Counted from the first letter of the stretch, positions 51,493-61,224 are shown. The stretch is 64,000 bases of DNA from Bordetella petrii (GCF_000067205.1 NC_010170.1:1426001-1490000), one strand, 5' to 3'. The notes: generated by a model not told the origin, from the sequence alone. Numbers and translations: made by a program.

Positions 51493-52137
51493 GCATAGGC
51501 ACCATGAAAACCCGAGGCCTGCCCTCAAAGGCGCCGTGCGGGATGTCCAGAAAAAGAGTTCAAGAACGGACGAACCGGACAACGGAAACGCCCAATTTCA
51601 TCGCCAGAATGCGCCAAGTGACCGCTGCGTGGAGTGACAATGGCAGGCAGTTGCCGCTGCAGAGCGGCCGGTTACGGGATGGTTGGCAACGATGTGTGGG
51701 CCACTACGCGCGGCCTCTTGTCATTGTTCATAGCGACCCTGCTGTTGGCATACGGATCGCAAATTGAGTTGCGGCGAAATTTACCTGCTTTTGGGTACGT
51801 TAATCAAGCTCGGGATGCTGTGTGCCCTTCCTCGTCCCGGAGGCGAAACCAACCAAACGCCCATCCATAGATCGCCTTCTTCGAGCATCACCGAGCAGGG
51901 GATCTCGTCCGCGTGCTGGGTCGCCTCCGGTGGCCCTTCCGGAACACTCCCATATCCGAGAGATGAAGGTGACTGCCTACTTCGAGGCGTGGCTCATACC
52001 TATATAGCCAGCTTCACGATCACATGCCAGTAAGGCGGCAAAAAACGAACCTCGGGAAGTTTATGGCTGCACCTCAATAAGTCGTTGTGAATATTTTTCT
52101 GAAATATACTCTCTGAGTACACTTTAATAACAATTTT
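51493..52137. other. Gap upstream of the second Aer-like gene
   Basis: 645 bp. It holds the chemoreceptor promoter and, at its right end (about 52065-52140), an AT-rich stretch that should be the promoter of the following pseudogene. I see no protein-coding stretch that stands up in it. Confidence 0.4.
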
Positions 52138-52928
52138 CATCAACGAAAAAACAGAAGACAACGCCAGCCGAGAAAACGCTGCCGTTTGCGGCCGCAGGGC
52201 AATAGCGGCGCGACCGTCGTATACGAGTTGCGCGCACGGCCATCGATGGCGATGGTAGATAGTCGCAATACACCGACGACGCCCTCCCATCCGCTGCCCG
52301 CTGCCTCGGTGAGAACGCATACAACCTCCGTCTCCGCCGAGTGGATCGGGCTCGGCTTCAACTGCGGTGGCGCGGTGCTGGCGCGGTGCTGGCGTGGATA
52401 GGCGTGGTGGGCACGGGCGCGCTCGCGCCGGTCACGGGCGGAGCTTCGGCGATCGGCACGGTGGTGATGTGGGGCGGCGCGATCGCCTCGACAGGGCAGT
52501 GCGCGGCTTCTGTTTACCGCACCGCCAACGATTATCGCGATCGGCAGGACATCAACAACTCCCTGAACAAGAGCCAAGTTTACCAATGGACGATGCGCAG
52601 CGCTGACATCATTGGGCTGGTCGGTGTCGGTGGCTCACTAAAGGAGCTCAAAACGACGCATGCGGTCCTGATGGAAGCGAATGTCGACTGGAAGGTCGAA
52701 TCGGCCGGCAGGTTCAGCCGGCCGATGCGCCGTCAACTGACGACTTTGCTGGAATTGCAGGGCGGCAAGCGTGTCGCCGGCGCTGTGATCGGCCAACTGC
52801 TCAAGAAACGATTGCTGGACGGCGCAGCGGGTGCTCTCGGCATGGTGAGCAGTGCGGCGTCCGGCATGGTCCACGAGATCGTCGTGTGGATTACCGACGA
52901 GACCAACGGCTCGCCGGCCACCCCGTGA
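52138..52928 (+). pseudogene. Conserved Pseudomonas-type unknown gene, frameshifted
   Basis: Coding pieces in three frames join to one protein: KKQKTTPAEKTLPFAAAG; ATVVYELRARPSMAMVDSRN to SVSAEWIGLGFNCGGAV; then LAWIGVVGTGALAPVTGG to VWITDETNGSPATP. The second break is an exact 11-bp tandem duplication (GCGCGGTGCTG twice, about 52369-52390). No start codon remains at the 5' end. The protein has a glycine-rich hydrophobic hairpin (about 75-115). I recall close homologues in Pseudomonas of unknown role. The last codons overlap the next start (GTGA). Confidence 0.7.
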
Positions 52929-53320
52929 TACGTCGCGATCAGGCCTATTGGGCCCGCGTTCGCAAGGACGCCAGATCGGCGCTCGCCGTCGGCAGCGCAC
53001 TGCTCGCCTCCCTTATGGCGCTGCTCTGCCTGCTTGTGCCGGGGCCGCAGGCTCAGGCGCGAGGAAACCCGCTTTATTGGCTCTGCATCCTGCCATTCGC
53101 CTGGTGGGCTAACGGGCTGGCCGCCTACGAGCCGCGGCCGGTGCGGCCGGCGCTGATCGTAGCGGTGGCAACCGCTCCCGCCAGCCTCGCCATCGCGACA
53201 GTGCTCGGCAAGGAGCCGTTGCTGTGGACGATAGGCGCCGGCATTGCCTTGATCAGTGCCGCGTTGGCGGAATATTTCTACCGCGGCAGCATGCTCTATC
53301 GGGAGGGGCCTGCGCGATAG
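52925..53320 (+). CDS. Hypothetical four-helix membrane protein
   Basis: 131 residues starting at GTG 52925, overlapping the stop of the broken gene upstream. It has four hydrophobic segments (about 18-40, 45-62, 75-92, 98-115). The overlap suggests it was co-translated with the upstream protein, perhaps as a partner or protective membrane protein. Family not recognised. Confidence 0.55.
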   Translation: MIRRDQAYWARVRKDARSALAVGSALLASLMALLCLLVPGPQAQARGNPLYWLCILPFAWWANGLAAYEPRPVRPALIVAVATAPASLAIATVLGKEPLLWTIGAGIALISAALAEYFYRGSMLYREGPAR

Positions 53321-53381
53321 GCAGTCGCTAAGTACCAACCTGTCGATTATCGCCTCAGTCGAAGCCGTTCATTGGGTGCAA

Positions 53382-53675
53382 TCATCGATTTTCAGCGTTC
53401 TCCCCCGTAACGGCGTCAGCGTACCTTTGGATGACATGCAGGGCGTGAGCGAAACCCTGCTCGTCACTGCCCAGTTCCTTCACGGCCATCAGTCCGACAT
53501 CGATTTCGCCCGGTGAAAGGCCGGAAAAGTCATCCGCCCGGATATGGCGATCGATGATGGCGAGCTGCTCCAGCGTGTGGACATAGACGGGATCGAAGGG
53601 TCGGCCTTTGCGGCCTTCCTCGGCGTGGCGGCGGGCGTCTTCGATCGCGGTGGTAAGTTCCAACGGCAGCGTCAT
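53382..53675 (-). CDS. Tsi6-like immunity protein
   Basis: 97 residues, all-helical. FDPVYVHTLEQLAIIDRHIR and LSPGEIDVGLMAVKELGSDEQGFAHALHVI follow the pattern of Tsi6 (LTLGSIAVKEF...ELSRALKDAYYVG), the immunity protein of the type VI NAD-glycohydrolase effector Tse6. The ATG at 53675 overlaps the TGA of an upstream toxin-tail frame, the standard effector-immunity arrangement. Confidence 0.6.
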   Translation of the reverse strand: MTLPLELTTAIEDARRHAEEGRKGRPFDPVYVHTLEQLAIIDRHIRADDFSGLSPGEIDVGLMAVKELGSDEQGFAHALHVIQRYADAVTGENAENR

Positions 53676-53878
53676 GGTACGAACGATCCCTTGTCCATCG
53701 AGAAATATTGAGTGCCGCCACATTCCGTTTGAACCGGTCTGCCCCTCACAGACCACGTGTCCTGAACGGGCGCGGCCGTGGACCGAAAGACCTGAACATC
53801 GTTCGCGGTCGTGTATTGGGTCGGTGTCTTGTCGACGACCGCGCCCGTGGCACAATCGGTCCGCTTGCGGCGAAATAC
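53672..53878 (-). pseudogene. Toxin C-terminal remnant upstream of the Tsi6-like gene
   Basis: A short open frame not starting with a start codon reads DCATGAVVDKTPTQYTTAND, VFRSTAAPVQDTW, ECGGTQYFSMDKGSFVP and ends in a TGA that overlaps the immunity ATG (ATGA). It looks like the end of a polymorphic or T6SS toxin. The rest of the gene (53879-54100) is not recognisable and is followed by an IS5 remnant. The specific toxin class cannot be given. Confidence 0.5.
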
Positions 53879-54100
53879 CCACCTTAGTCGCGGGCGCGCC
53901 AGGCGGGTGTGTTATAATTTACTTGGCGACCGCGTGGAACCTGCATCTGTTCGACCAAGGGTGCCTTGCTTCAATGTCACAACGTCAACCGTCCCGCCAA
54001 GAACGAATTCGCGCGTAATGTCGCTAGATTACGCACAACCGTGAAAGAACGCTGGGTGCTCATCTCAGCGTCTGGCAGACTTGATCCAATCAGCTAAGCT

Positions 54101-54706
54101 CAGGACCTATTAATTCTGATTGAATTGTGATTCAGGTTCTCCATTGGAGAATGTGATGGCTGATTTGTTTCTACTGAGCGAAGCACAGATGGGGCGGTTA
54201 TCACCGCATTTCCCGCTGGCTCACGGCGTTCCTCGGGTCGATGATCGTCGGGTGGTGAGCGGGATTATCTACGTGATCCGCAATGGCCTGCAATGTAAGG
54301 ATGCCCCAAGGGCTATGGTCCGCACAAGACGCTCTACAATCGCTTCATACGTTGGAGCCGGCTGGGTGTGTTCGACAGGATTTTCGTGGCTTTGAGTTCC
54401 GAAGGCCCCAGGCCCGAGCGGATTATGATTGACGCGACGCATCTGAAGGCCCACCGGACAGCGGCGAGCCTTCTAAAAAAGGGGATGTTCCCCGCCATAT
54501 CGGGCGCACCAAAGGTGGGCTGAACTCCAAGCTTCATACCGTCTGTGACCAATCAGGCCGCCCTATCATCCTCCGGCTCAGCGCTGGGCAGGTCAGCGAT
54601 CACAAGGGCGCAGCCATGGTCCTTGACCTGTTGCCGGCCGCTTCTCACCTGATCGCCGACCGTGGCTATGATAGCACATGGTTCCGAAAGGCTCTGAGGC
54701 AAAGAG
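54101..54706 (+). pseudogene. IS5-family transposase remnant (different group)
   Basis: Starts at ATG 54156 with MADLFLLSEAQMGRLSPHFP and VDDRRVVSGIIYVIRNGLQ. It then shifts frame after KDAPRA and again before ERIMIDATHLKAHRTAASLL and LNSKLHTVCDQSGRPIILRL. The end of the catalytic domain is lost at about 54706, where pcaI' begins. Several frameshifts show it is inactive. Confidence 0.8.
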
Positions 54707-55072
54707 ACGCGCATTTTCGATGGCGAGGAATATCTGATGGAAACCCGACTGGTCGCCGACCTGGCTATCGTGCACGCATACAAGGGCGATGAAGAAGGCA
54801 ACCTCGTCTATCGTAAGACCGCTCGTAACTTCAACCCGATGATGGCCACGGCAGCCAGTTTGACGGTGGCCGAAGACGAACAGCTCGTGCCGGCCGGTGA
54901 AATCGATCCCGATACGATCCACACACCCGGTATCTATGTGCGGCGCATCGTACACGTGCCGCGTCCCGAAAAGCGGATAGAGCAGCGCACCGTGCGCCCT
55001 GCCCGACAGAAGGAGTGCGCGCAAATAAATGGTGTGGACCCGAAAACAGACGGCTGCGCGCGCCGCCCGTGA
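54707..55072 (+). pseudogene. pcaI 3' fragment (CoA-transferase alpha C-terminus)
   Basis: Begins inside the gene at TRIFDGEEYLMETRLVADLA and continues YKGDEEGNLVYRKTARNFNP and GEIDPDTIHTPGIYVRRI. About 120 N-terminal residues are missing, removed at the IS5-remnant junction. The frame reads past the pcaJ start to a stop at 55072. It is not the missing half of the pcaI' at 28 kb: residues between the two pieces are absent. Confidence 0.88.
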
Positions 55073-55471
55073 GATCGAGGACGGATTCTATGTCAATCTG
55101 GGGATCGGCATCCCGACGCTGGTGGCGAACTTAATTCCTGCGACACCGAAGTGACGCTGCAAAGCGAAAATGGAATGCTGGACATGGGCGCCTTTCCCCC
55201 CGAGGGAGAGGAGGATGCTGATCTGATAAATGCAGACAAGCAGACGATCACAGAATTGCCGAAGACCAGCTATTTCTCCTCTGCGGAAAGTTTTGCCATG
55301 ATCCGCGGTGGTCATATCGATCTGTCGATATTGGGTGCCATGCAGGTTTCTCGGTCCGGCGATCTTGCCAATTGGATGATACCCGGCAAAATGGTGAAGG
55401 GAATGGGCGGCGCCATGGACCTCGTGGCCGGCGTGAAGCGCGTGGTTGGCCGGCTTTGGTCAAGTTATTGA
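55029..55471 (+). pseudogene. pcaJ fragment (CoA-transferase beta), frameshifted and truncated
   Basis: ATG 55029 starts MVWTRKQTAARAAREIEDGF and GIGIPTLVANLIPA. A one-base deletion near 55142 shifts the frame, and the next frame continues VTLQSENGMLDMGAFPPEGE, AMIRGGHIDLSILGAMQVS, PGKMVKGMGGAMDLVAGVKR and then ends in unrelated residues. About 40-60 C-terminal residues are lost. Confidence 0.88.
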
Positions 55472-55765
55472 AAACCGATCCGTTCTTTTGCGTCTGCCGA
55501 TTAACAAACGAACGACCGCTTTAATTTATGCTAAACGAAGCCGAAAAAACATCTGGACGTTCTACTTAATGTATCCGATGTCGGAACGTTCGAGACGAGT
55601 GAGTACTACCGAATAGCATATCGAGAGAAAGTTCTCCATTAAGGCCATGATCGGTGACCACTGAACCGAAGCAAAGTTTCGTGGATTCGCCGCCGAGAGA
55701 AATCAGGTTATCTATTTCCATAATGACGGGCCTGTACAGATAAACGAGAGGATTCCTATCCGCCA

Positions 55766-56545
55766 ATGAATGCCACGGACAAACTTTTTTCGATCTTCAG
55801 CTTATTTACCTACGAAAGACCGGAGTGGACCGTCGATGAGGCCGCTGAACAGCTAGGCTATCCTGTCAGCACTGCATATCGCTTTTTCAAGAGTCTGAGC
55901 GATGAGGGACTAATCGTTGCTTATGCTGCAGGGCGATATGTATTGGGACCGGCCATCATTCAGCTGGATCGACAGATTCGCCTTCAGGATCCGCTCATCA
56001 AGGCTGGCAGCTCGATCATGAAACGGCTGGCTGCGGAAAGCCCCTTTGATGGCACCTTTCTGTTGTGCCGTCTCTATCGCAATCAGGTTATCTGCGTGCA
56101 TCAGGAATCCAAGGGGTTTTCCGACCTGACAGTAAGTTATGAGCGTGGGCGCCTCATGCCGCTTCACCGTGGCGCAGCCTCGAAAATCATTCTTGCCCAC
56201 CTGCCTGTACGACCCATCCGCGCTTACCAAACAGCGAACGCGAAAGACGTCGAAGCAGTAGGCCTCGGCGTTGATTGGGAGACGATGAAGCAGTCTCTGC
56301 GTCGCATCCGAAAGGCGGGAATTTGCATAACCCGCGCCGAACTTGACAACGGAGCCATCGGTATAGCTGCACCGCTTTTTCTTATTGATGGAAGCATCGT
56401 CGGCAGCCTCGGTCTTGTCCTGCTTGAAGAAGACACCAACAAACAACTGCTGCCCGCGATATCGGAGGAACTGATGGCCGCTGCGGCGGAGATCACCGCC
56501 CGTCTTCGGACGAACACGGGCGGTGGTCATCAGGTGGCATCATAG
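55766..56545 (+). CDS. IclR family transcriptional regulator
   Basis: 259 residues. N-terminal winged HTH (KLFSIFSLFTYERPEWTVDEAAEQLGYPVSTAYRFFKSL in pieces) and a C-terminal IclR effector domain (LHRGAASKIILAHLP, IGIAAPLFLIDGSIVGSLGL). It is convergent with the 3-hydroxybenzoate hydroxylase gene (16-bp overlap of their ends) and is the only regulator beside the gentisate module, so it probably controls it. Effector possibly 3-hydroxybenzoate or gentisate. Confidence 0.88.
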   Translation: MNATDKLFSIFSLFTYERPEWTVDEAAEQLGYPVSTAYRFFKSLSDEGLIVAYAAGRYVLGPAIIQLDRQIRLQDPLIKAGSSIMKRLAAESPFDGTFLLCRLYRNQVICVHQESKGFSDLTVSYERGRLMPLHRGAASKIILAHLPVRPIRAYQTANAKDVEAVGLGVDWETMKQSLRRIRKAGICITRAELDNGAIGIAAPLFLIDGSIVGSLGLVLLEEDTNKQLLPAISEELMAAAAEITARLRTNTGGGHQVAS

Positions 56546-57702
56546 AGCCAGGCAACGCTCTCGAAGCTTTGCGCCGGCGTACGGCCCGACAGCATGGTAT
56601 TGCGAAGTTCACGTTTGACGCCGTCGGCGTGATAGAATTCCCCATAAAGACGCGCCGTCAACTGGCATCTGCCCGTGCGCAGATATCGCGCATCCTGGTA
56701 GCACTGGAATGCGTCGGCAACATCATTGCCCGTTCCGATCATGTCGGCTAGCGTGACCGCGTCCTCTATGGCCATGCATGCTCCTTGGGCAAGATATTGC
56801 AGCATCGGATGGGCGGCATCACCAAGAAGCGTCACCCTGCCATAGCTCCACTCCCTGATCGGCTCGCGGTCGCACAAAACCCACATGCGCCAGGTCTGAA
56901 TCTTTCGCAAGAGGGTTTGCACTGTGTCACAGGTGCCCTCGAAGCGCTTGTATAACTCTTGCGCATCGCCTTCCGAATTCCAACCCTCGTCGTAACGGTC
57001 GCTGTGAAATACGGCGACAAGGTTGAAAAGTTCGCCGCCACGCAGCGGATACTGGACAAGATGATTCTTCGGGCCGGCCCACAAGATCATTGCGTTCTTG
57101 CGGTACTCCTCCGGTACGTCTGCGATCGGCAGCACGGCTCGGTAGGCAATGTGTCCTGATATACGTGGCTTGCCATCGCCGGTGAGAGCGGTGCGCACCT
57201 TGGACCAGAGCCCGTCCGCGCCGATTAGCGCCCCGCCCTCGAACCGGCGGCCTTGCTGCGTCTCTATCGTCACGCTCTCGCCATTGTCGTTGAACCGTTC
57301 GAGACACTGGCCCGGATGGATGCGCACCTTTCCAGTTTCCTCAGCCGCCTTAAGCAGAACGGAATGAAGATCGGACCGGTGAATGAGAGCATAGGGATAA
57401 TGGAAGCGCTTTCGGAAGTCCTCGCCAACGGGGATGCGTGTGACTTCCTTGCTCGTCACGCTGTCCATTAGAATCAGATCATCGGGAAAGACGGCCAGAT
57501 GATCTGCCGCATCCAGCAGACCGAGACGTTCCATCATTCTGAAGCCGTTCGGACCGAACTGAATGCCCGCGCCGATTTCACGAATTTCCTCTGCTTGCTC
57601 GAGCACCTCGACATGGTAGCCCTTCCGGGCCAAGGCCAACGCGGCGGCAAGTCCGCCGATACCGGCGCCAGAGACGAGAAATGGTGTTTTCATTTTCGAC
57701 AT
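56530..57702 (-). CDS. 3-Hydroxybenzoate 6-hydroxylase-like FAD monooxygenase
   Basis: 390 residues. FAD-binding VSGAGIGGLAAALALARKGY at the N-terminus and LLGDAAHPMLQYLAQGACMA near residue 290 define the group A aromatic hydroxylases. The context (gentisate dioxygenase and FAH hydrolase on the same strand) favours conversion of 3-hydroxybenzoate to gentisate over salicylate hydroxylation. 16 bp separate it from the FAH gene. Confidence 0.85.
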   Translation of the reverse strand: MSKMKTPFLVSGAGIGGLAAALALARKGYHVEVLEQAEEIREIGAGIQFGPNGFRMMERLGLLDAADHLAVFPDDLILMDSVTSKEVTRIPVGEDFRKRFHYPYALIHRSDLHSVLLKAAEETGKVRIHPGQCLERFNDNGESVTIETQQGRRFEGGALIGADGLWSKVRTALTGDGKPRISGHIAYRAVLPIADVPEEYRKNAMILWAGPKNHLVQYPLRGGELFNLVAVFHSDRYDEGWNSEGDAQELYKRFEGTCDTVQTLLRKIQTWRMWVLCDREPIREWSYGRVTLLGDAAHPMLQYLAQGACMAIEDAVTLADMIGTGNDVADAFQCYQDARYLRTGRCQLTARLYGEFYHADGVKRELRNTMLSGRTPAQSFESVAWLYDAT

Positions 57703-57718
57703 TGTATCCTCCCTCCCG

Positions 57719-58573
57719 TCAATTCGAGACCGACACGTTCATTTCGCCGATGCCTTCGATGCGGGCAGACATGACGTTGCCCGGTTGTATGGGTCCGACG
57801 CCCTCGGGCGTCCCCGTCAGGATCACGTCTCCCGGCATGAGCGTATAGAACGCCGAGGCGAAGACGATCAGGTCTCGAACGTTGAGGATGAGGTCGCGTG
57901 TATTGGCTTTCTGTCGTGTCTTACCATCGACGCGGAGTTCGAATTCGAGGCCGGACGGATCTGCAATCTCGTCCGCCGTTACAAGCCAGGGGCCGAGAAC
58001 GGTATAACTGTCGATGGACTTGCGAAGGCTGCGCTCTTCGGGGCCGCGGACGGTGATATCCAGACCGATGCTGTATCCCGCGACATAATCCAACGCTTTT
58101 TCGGTATCGACGCGGTCGCAGCGCTTACCGATCACGACGGCTAGCTCGATTTCATGATCGGTCCGCCGCTCCGGAAACCGGATGCTTACGCCTTCTGATG
58201 GCCCGACCAATGAACTCGTCGCCTTGAGAAAGAGACCCGTCTCCTGAATCTGGCGCACATGAGCGCGGGAGAACGTTTCCGGCTCAGCGATCGCCTCATC
58301 CAGATGCCTTTTGTAGTTGACGGGTGCGGCAACGATTTTGCCGGGGTTGGCCACAGGGCTGAGCAGACGCACCTCCGAAAACGGCAGAAGGGGCGCGTCC
58401 GCAGCAGCCTTCTCGATCTCGGGCCTCAACGCTGGAAGCGCTGCGATGAGCAGGTCGTGCCGGGGCAGGGGATAGTGCTGTGCAGGAAGCGACGCCAGTA
58501 CGGAACTGACATCGCGAATTCCGTCGGCTTCGGCGACGCCGAGCTGATTGTTGTTGAACAGGCAAAGACGCAC
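57719..58573 (-). CDS. Fumarylacetoacetate hydrolase-family protein (fumarylpyruvate hydrolase)
   Basis: 284 residues. FAH fold with metal-binding DHEIELAVVIGKRC and the C-terminal MPGDVILTGTPEGVGPIQPG. Expected to cleave fumarylpyruvate or maleylpyruvate to fumarate/maleate plus pyruvate, the end of the gentisate path. No maleylpyruvate isomerase gene is visible, so it may use maleylpyruvate directly. Confidence 0.87.
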   Translation of the reverse strand: MRLCLFNNNQLGVAEADGIRDVSSVLASLPAQHYPLPRHDLLIAALPALRPEIEKAAADAPLLPFSEVRLLSPVANPGKIVAAPVNYKRHLDEAIAEPETFSRAHVRQIQETGLFLKATSSLVGPSEGVSIRFPERRTDHEIELAVVIGKRCDRVDTEKALDYVAGYSIGLDITVRGPEERSLRKSIDSYTVLGPWLVTADEIADPSGLEFELRVDGKTRQKANTRDLILNVRDLIVFASAFYTLMPGDVILTGTPEGVGPIQPGNVMSARIEGIGEMNVSVSN

Positions 58574-58602
58574 GGGGATTTCCTCGGATGTATGTGTGAA
58601 AG

Positions 58603-59646
58603 TTATTTCCGCTGTTCGCGCCAGAAGCCGAGCTTCTCCTGCAAAGGCTTGTCAGAGAAGCTGAACAGGATCAGGTCGTCATGCGCGGCAAAGCTGTGCC
58701 ATGTCCAGCTAGGTACGACGAAAACGTCCCTGGGTTTTACCTGCCACTCTTGGTCGCCAACCTTTACGGTGCCTTCTCCCTCGACGACGCTGTAAACAGC
58801 GCCATCGGTGGAGCGGATGTCCGTGCCGCTGAACCCGCCTGGAAGAAGTTGCATGAAAGCGCCCATCGTGCGAATCGGAGATTCACCCGTCGTCGGGTCG
58901 GTGAAGGCGAGACGCAGGCCTTCTGCGCCGTCCCATTCGTCGATCTTGCGCATCTTTTCGAGCGCCGCGCGTGTTCGGTCATAGGGATACCAGAAGATGG
59001 GGCTGGCGGCACCTTTCGGCGAGTAGTTGACCGGCACCAGACCGCTGGCGTAACGGGCGATGGAGTCGCCGTCGGAACGCGTCACGGCTTGGCGGTCCGT
59101 TTCACCCTCGTCTGAAAAGCCCGCGCTGAGCAACTTGACGATTGGTACGTCAAGGCCGTCGAGCCATGTGACGGGCTCGTCGCCGTCGCTACCGTGATCA
59201 TGGAGGCTCCAGGTCGGCGTGATGATGAAATCGCCCGGATGCATCTCGACCCGCTCGCCATCAACGATAGTATAGGCGCCCTTGCCTTCCATGATCAGTC
59301 GTAGCGCGGACGCCGTATGGCGATGCGTAGGCGCTACCTCACCAGGCAGGATGAGTTGGACACCGGCATAAAGCGATGTCGTGATCTGAGACTGCCCACG
59401 CAACGCGGGGTTTTCGAGAACGATCACGCGACGTTCCGCTTTTTCGGCGGTGATGAGATGCCCGGCCTTCAGCGCCTTCTCGCGCAGAAGACCGGCCTTC
59501 CAGATCACCGGAACCGCTGGCGTACGCGGCTCGCGCGGCACGAGATTTTTCATCACTTCCCAAAGCGGGGCTAGGTTGTTCCGATCCAGTTCGTCGTGAA
59601 AGTCGGACAAGACGATATCGGCAGTCTCGGCTGGCTTAACGGTCAT
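58603..59646 (-). CDS. Gentisate 1,2-dioxygenase
   Basis: 347 residues from ATG 59646 (GGAG 9 bp upstream). Bicupin: iron ligands in the first cupin PTHRHTASALRLIMEG, and a second cupin with VVPSWTWHSFAAHDD. WKAGLLREKALKAGHLITAE is typical of the family. It opens gentisate to maleylpyruvate. First gene of the leftward operon, divergent from the permease. Confidence 0.92.
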   Translation of the reverse strand: MTVKPAETADIVLSDFHDELDRNNLAPLWEVMKNLVPREPRTPAVPVIWKAGLLREKALKAGHLITAEKAERRVIVLENPALRGQSQITTSLYAGVQLILPGEVAPTHRHTASALRLIMEGKGAYTIVDGERVEMHPGDFIITPTWSLHDHGSDGDEPVTWLDGLDVPIVKLLSAGFSDEGETDRQAVTRSDGDSIARYASGLVPVNYSPKGAASPIFWYPYDRTRAALEKMRKIDEWDGAEGLRLAFTDPTTGESPIRTMGAFMQLLPGGFSGTDIRSTDGAVYSVVEGEGTVKVGDQEWQVKPRDVFVVPSWTWHSFAAHDDLILFSFSDKPLQEKLGFWREQRK

Positions 59647-59720
59647 TTGAATCTCCACATGACACATTCTGCGTTTGAATGATCTAATGTATTCTACAAA
59701 ATTCTTATAATGCAAGAAAA

Positions 59721-59748
59721 ATGTTGATTTCGAGATGGAAATGTTGAT
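59721..59748. promoter_or_regulatory. Candidate regulator sites in the gentisate divergent promoter
   Basis: Direct repeat ATGTTGAT at 59721-59728 and 59741-59748, two helical turns apart, between the gentisate dioxygenase and permease genes (167-bp gap). A likely place for the IclR protein or RNA polymerase contacts; assignment is by position only. Confidence 0.35.
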
Positions 59749-59813
59749 GCTCCAACTCGCGGGGACGCTGTGAAGCCCACCCGGCAAAGTGACAACAGGA
59801 GGAGGGAAATGTC

Positions 59814-61190
59814 ATGGGAGTGGATGTCCGTCTCGCAGACCACCGCAATATTCTGAACATAGCCTCGGTTATCGATAGTGCTCGGCTGAGTCCCTTTCAA
59901 ATTCGAACGATTGTCTTCTGCGGCTGTGCAGCCGTGCTGGACGGGTTCGATACTCAGATGATTGGATTTCTGGCGCCATCTATTGCGGAAAACTTCGGCC
60001 TGGAGGTGGGCTCTTTTGCGCCCGTCTTCGCGGCTGGACTTTTCGGGCTGATGGTCGGTGCTTTGTTACTGGGGCCGATCGCGGATAAGATCGGGCGCCG
60101 GTGGCTGGTTATCGCCGCCACCTTCACTTTCGGCCTATTTACGTTTTTGACCGCGAGCGCGTCATCGATCAACGAATTCGTGATTCTCCGCTTTCTAACC
60201 GGGCTGGGGTTGGGCGGTGCCATGCCGAATCTAACGGCGCTTGCCACGGAATATTCGCCGCGCAGATATCAAGGCATGATCGTCGCCTGGCTGTTCGCTG
60301 GCATCCCGATCGGCGCTATTGTCGGAGGGCTGCTCAGCTCATGGCTCCTGCCTTTCGCGGGATGGCAGGCGGCGTTCCATGTCGGCGGAGTGCTGCCGAT
60401 GCTGCTCGCTCTGGTGCTTGTATTCACGCTTCCGGAATCGCTGCGCTTCCTCATTCTCAAGCAGGATAATCCGAGACGCGTCCTGGCCATTGCCAACCGC
60501 ATCGTGCCGTCCGGCTTCCCGCCAGAACAACAATTCAGCTCACCGCAAAAGCCGGTCACGGGTATTCCGGTGCGGCACCTGTTCACCAACGGGCGGTGGA
60601 GCGGAACGCTCCTGCTTTGGATTCCCTATTTTATGAACCTGCTCATCATTTATTTTATCATCAGCTGGCTTCCGGCGATGCTGCGCCAATCGGGAATGCC
60701 CATAACTGCCGGAATCGAAGCGGCGACGGCATTTAGTTTCGGCGGAGCGATCGGATGTCTTGGGACGGGCAAACTGCTTCAGATGTTCGGCGCACGGAAG
60801 GTTGCCTTGATTGAATTCGTCGCTACCATACTGTTCATCCTGCTGTTATCGACCTATTCTGACGCCTATTGGTCCGTCATGCTGATTGCCGGTTTTCTCG
60901 GCTTCACGGTCCAAGGGGCACAGGCGGCGCTCAATGCGCTTGTTGCCGGCTTCTACCCGACCGCCATCCGGTCTACGGGCATCGGCTGGGCGCTGGGCAT
61001 TGGTCGTGTCGGCTCAATCATCGGTCCGCTGATTGGTGGTCTCATGCTCTCAATGCACTGGCAAACTTCAACAATTTTCCTTGCAACCATCGTCCCAGCC
61101 TTCCTGGCGGCGACAGCGATAGCCTGCATGATGGCCCGGCGCGGATCGTTTGAGGCCGATGAGGAACCGGCAGCGGCGAGCATCCATTAG
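59814..61190 (+). CDS. MFS 3-hydroxybenzoate/gentisate permease (AAHS family)
   Basis: 458 residues, 12 membrane segments. LDGFDTQMIGFLAPSIAENF in helix 1, GPIADKIGRRW in loop 2-3, and STGIGWALGIGRVGSIIGPL in helix 11 are the AAHS signatures. Placed divergently from the gentisate operon, it most likely imports 3-hydroxybenzoate or gentisate. Confidence 0.9.
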   Translation: MGVDVRLADHRNILNIASVIDSARLSPFQIRTIVFCGCAAVLDGFDTQMIGFLAPSIAENFGLEVGSFAPVFAAGLFGLMVGALLLGPIADKIGRRWLVIAATFTFGLFTFLTASASSINEFVILRFLTGLGLGGAMPNLTALATEYSPRRYQGMIVAWLFAGIPIGAIVGGLLSSWLLPFAGWQAAFHVGGVLPMLLALVLVFTLPESLRFLILKQDNPRRVLAIANRIVPSGFPPEQQFSSPQKPVTGIPVRHLFTNGRWSGTLLLWIPYFMNLLIIYFIISWLPAMLRQSGMPITAGIEAATAFSFGGAIGCLGTGKLLQMFGARKVALIEFVATILFILLLSTYSDAYWSVMLIAGFLGFTVQGAQAALNALVAGFYPTAIRSTGIGWALGIGRVGSIIGPLIGGLMLSMHWQTSTIFLATIVPAFLAATAIACMMARRGSFEADEEPAAASIH

Positions 61191-61224
61191 GGGGGGCGGA
61201 ACAAGGTCTGTTCAAAATCCTGCG

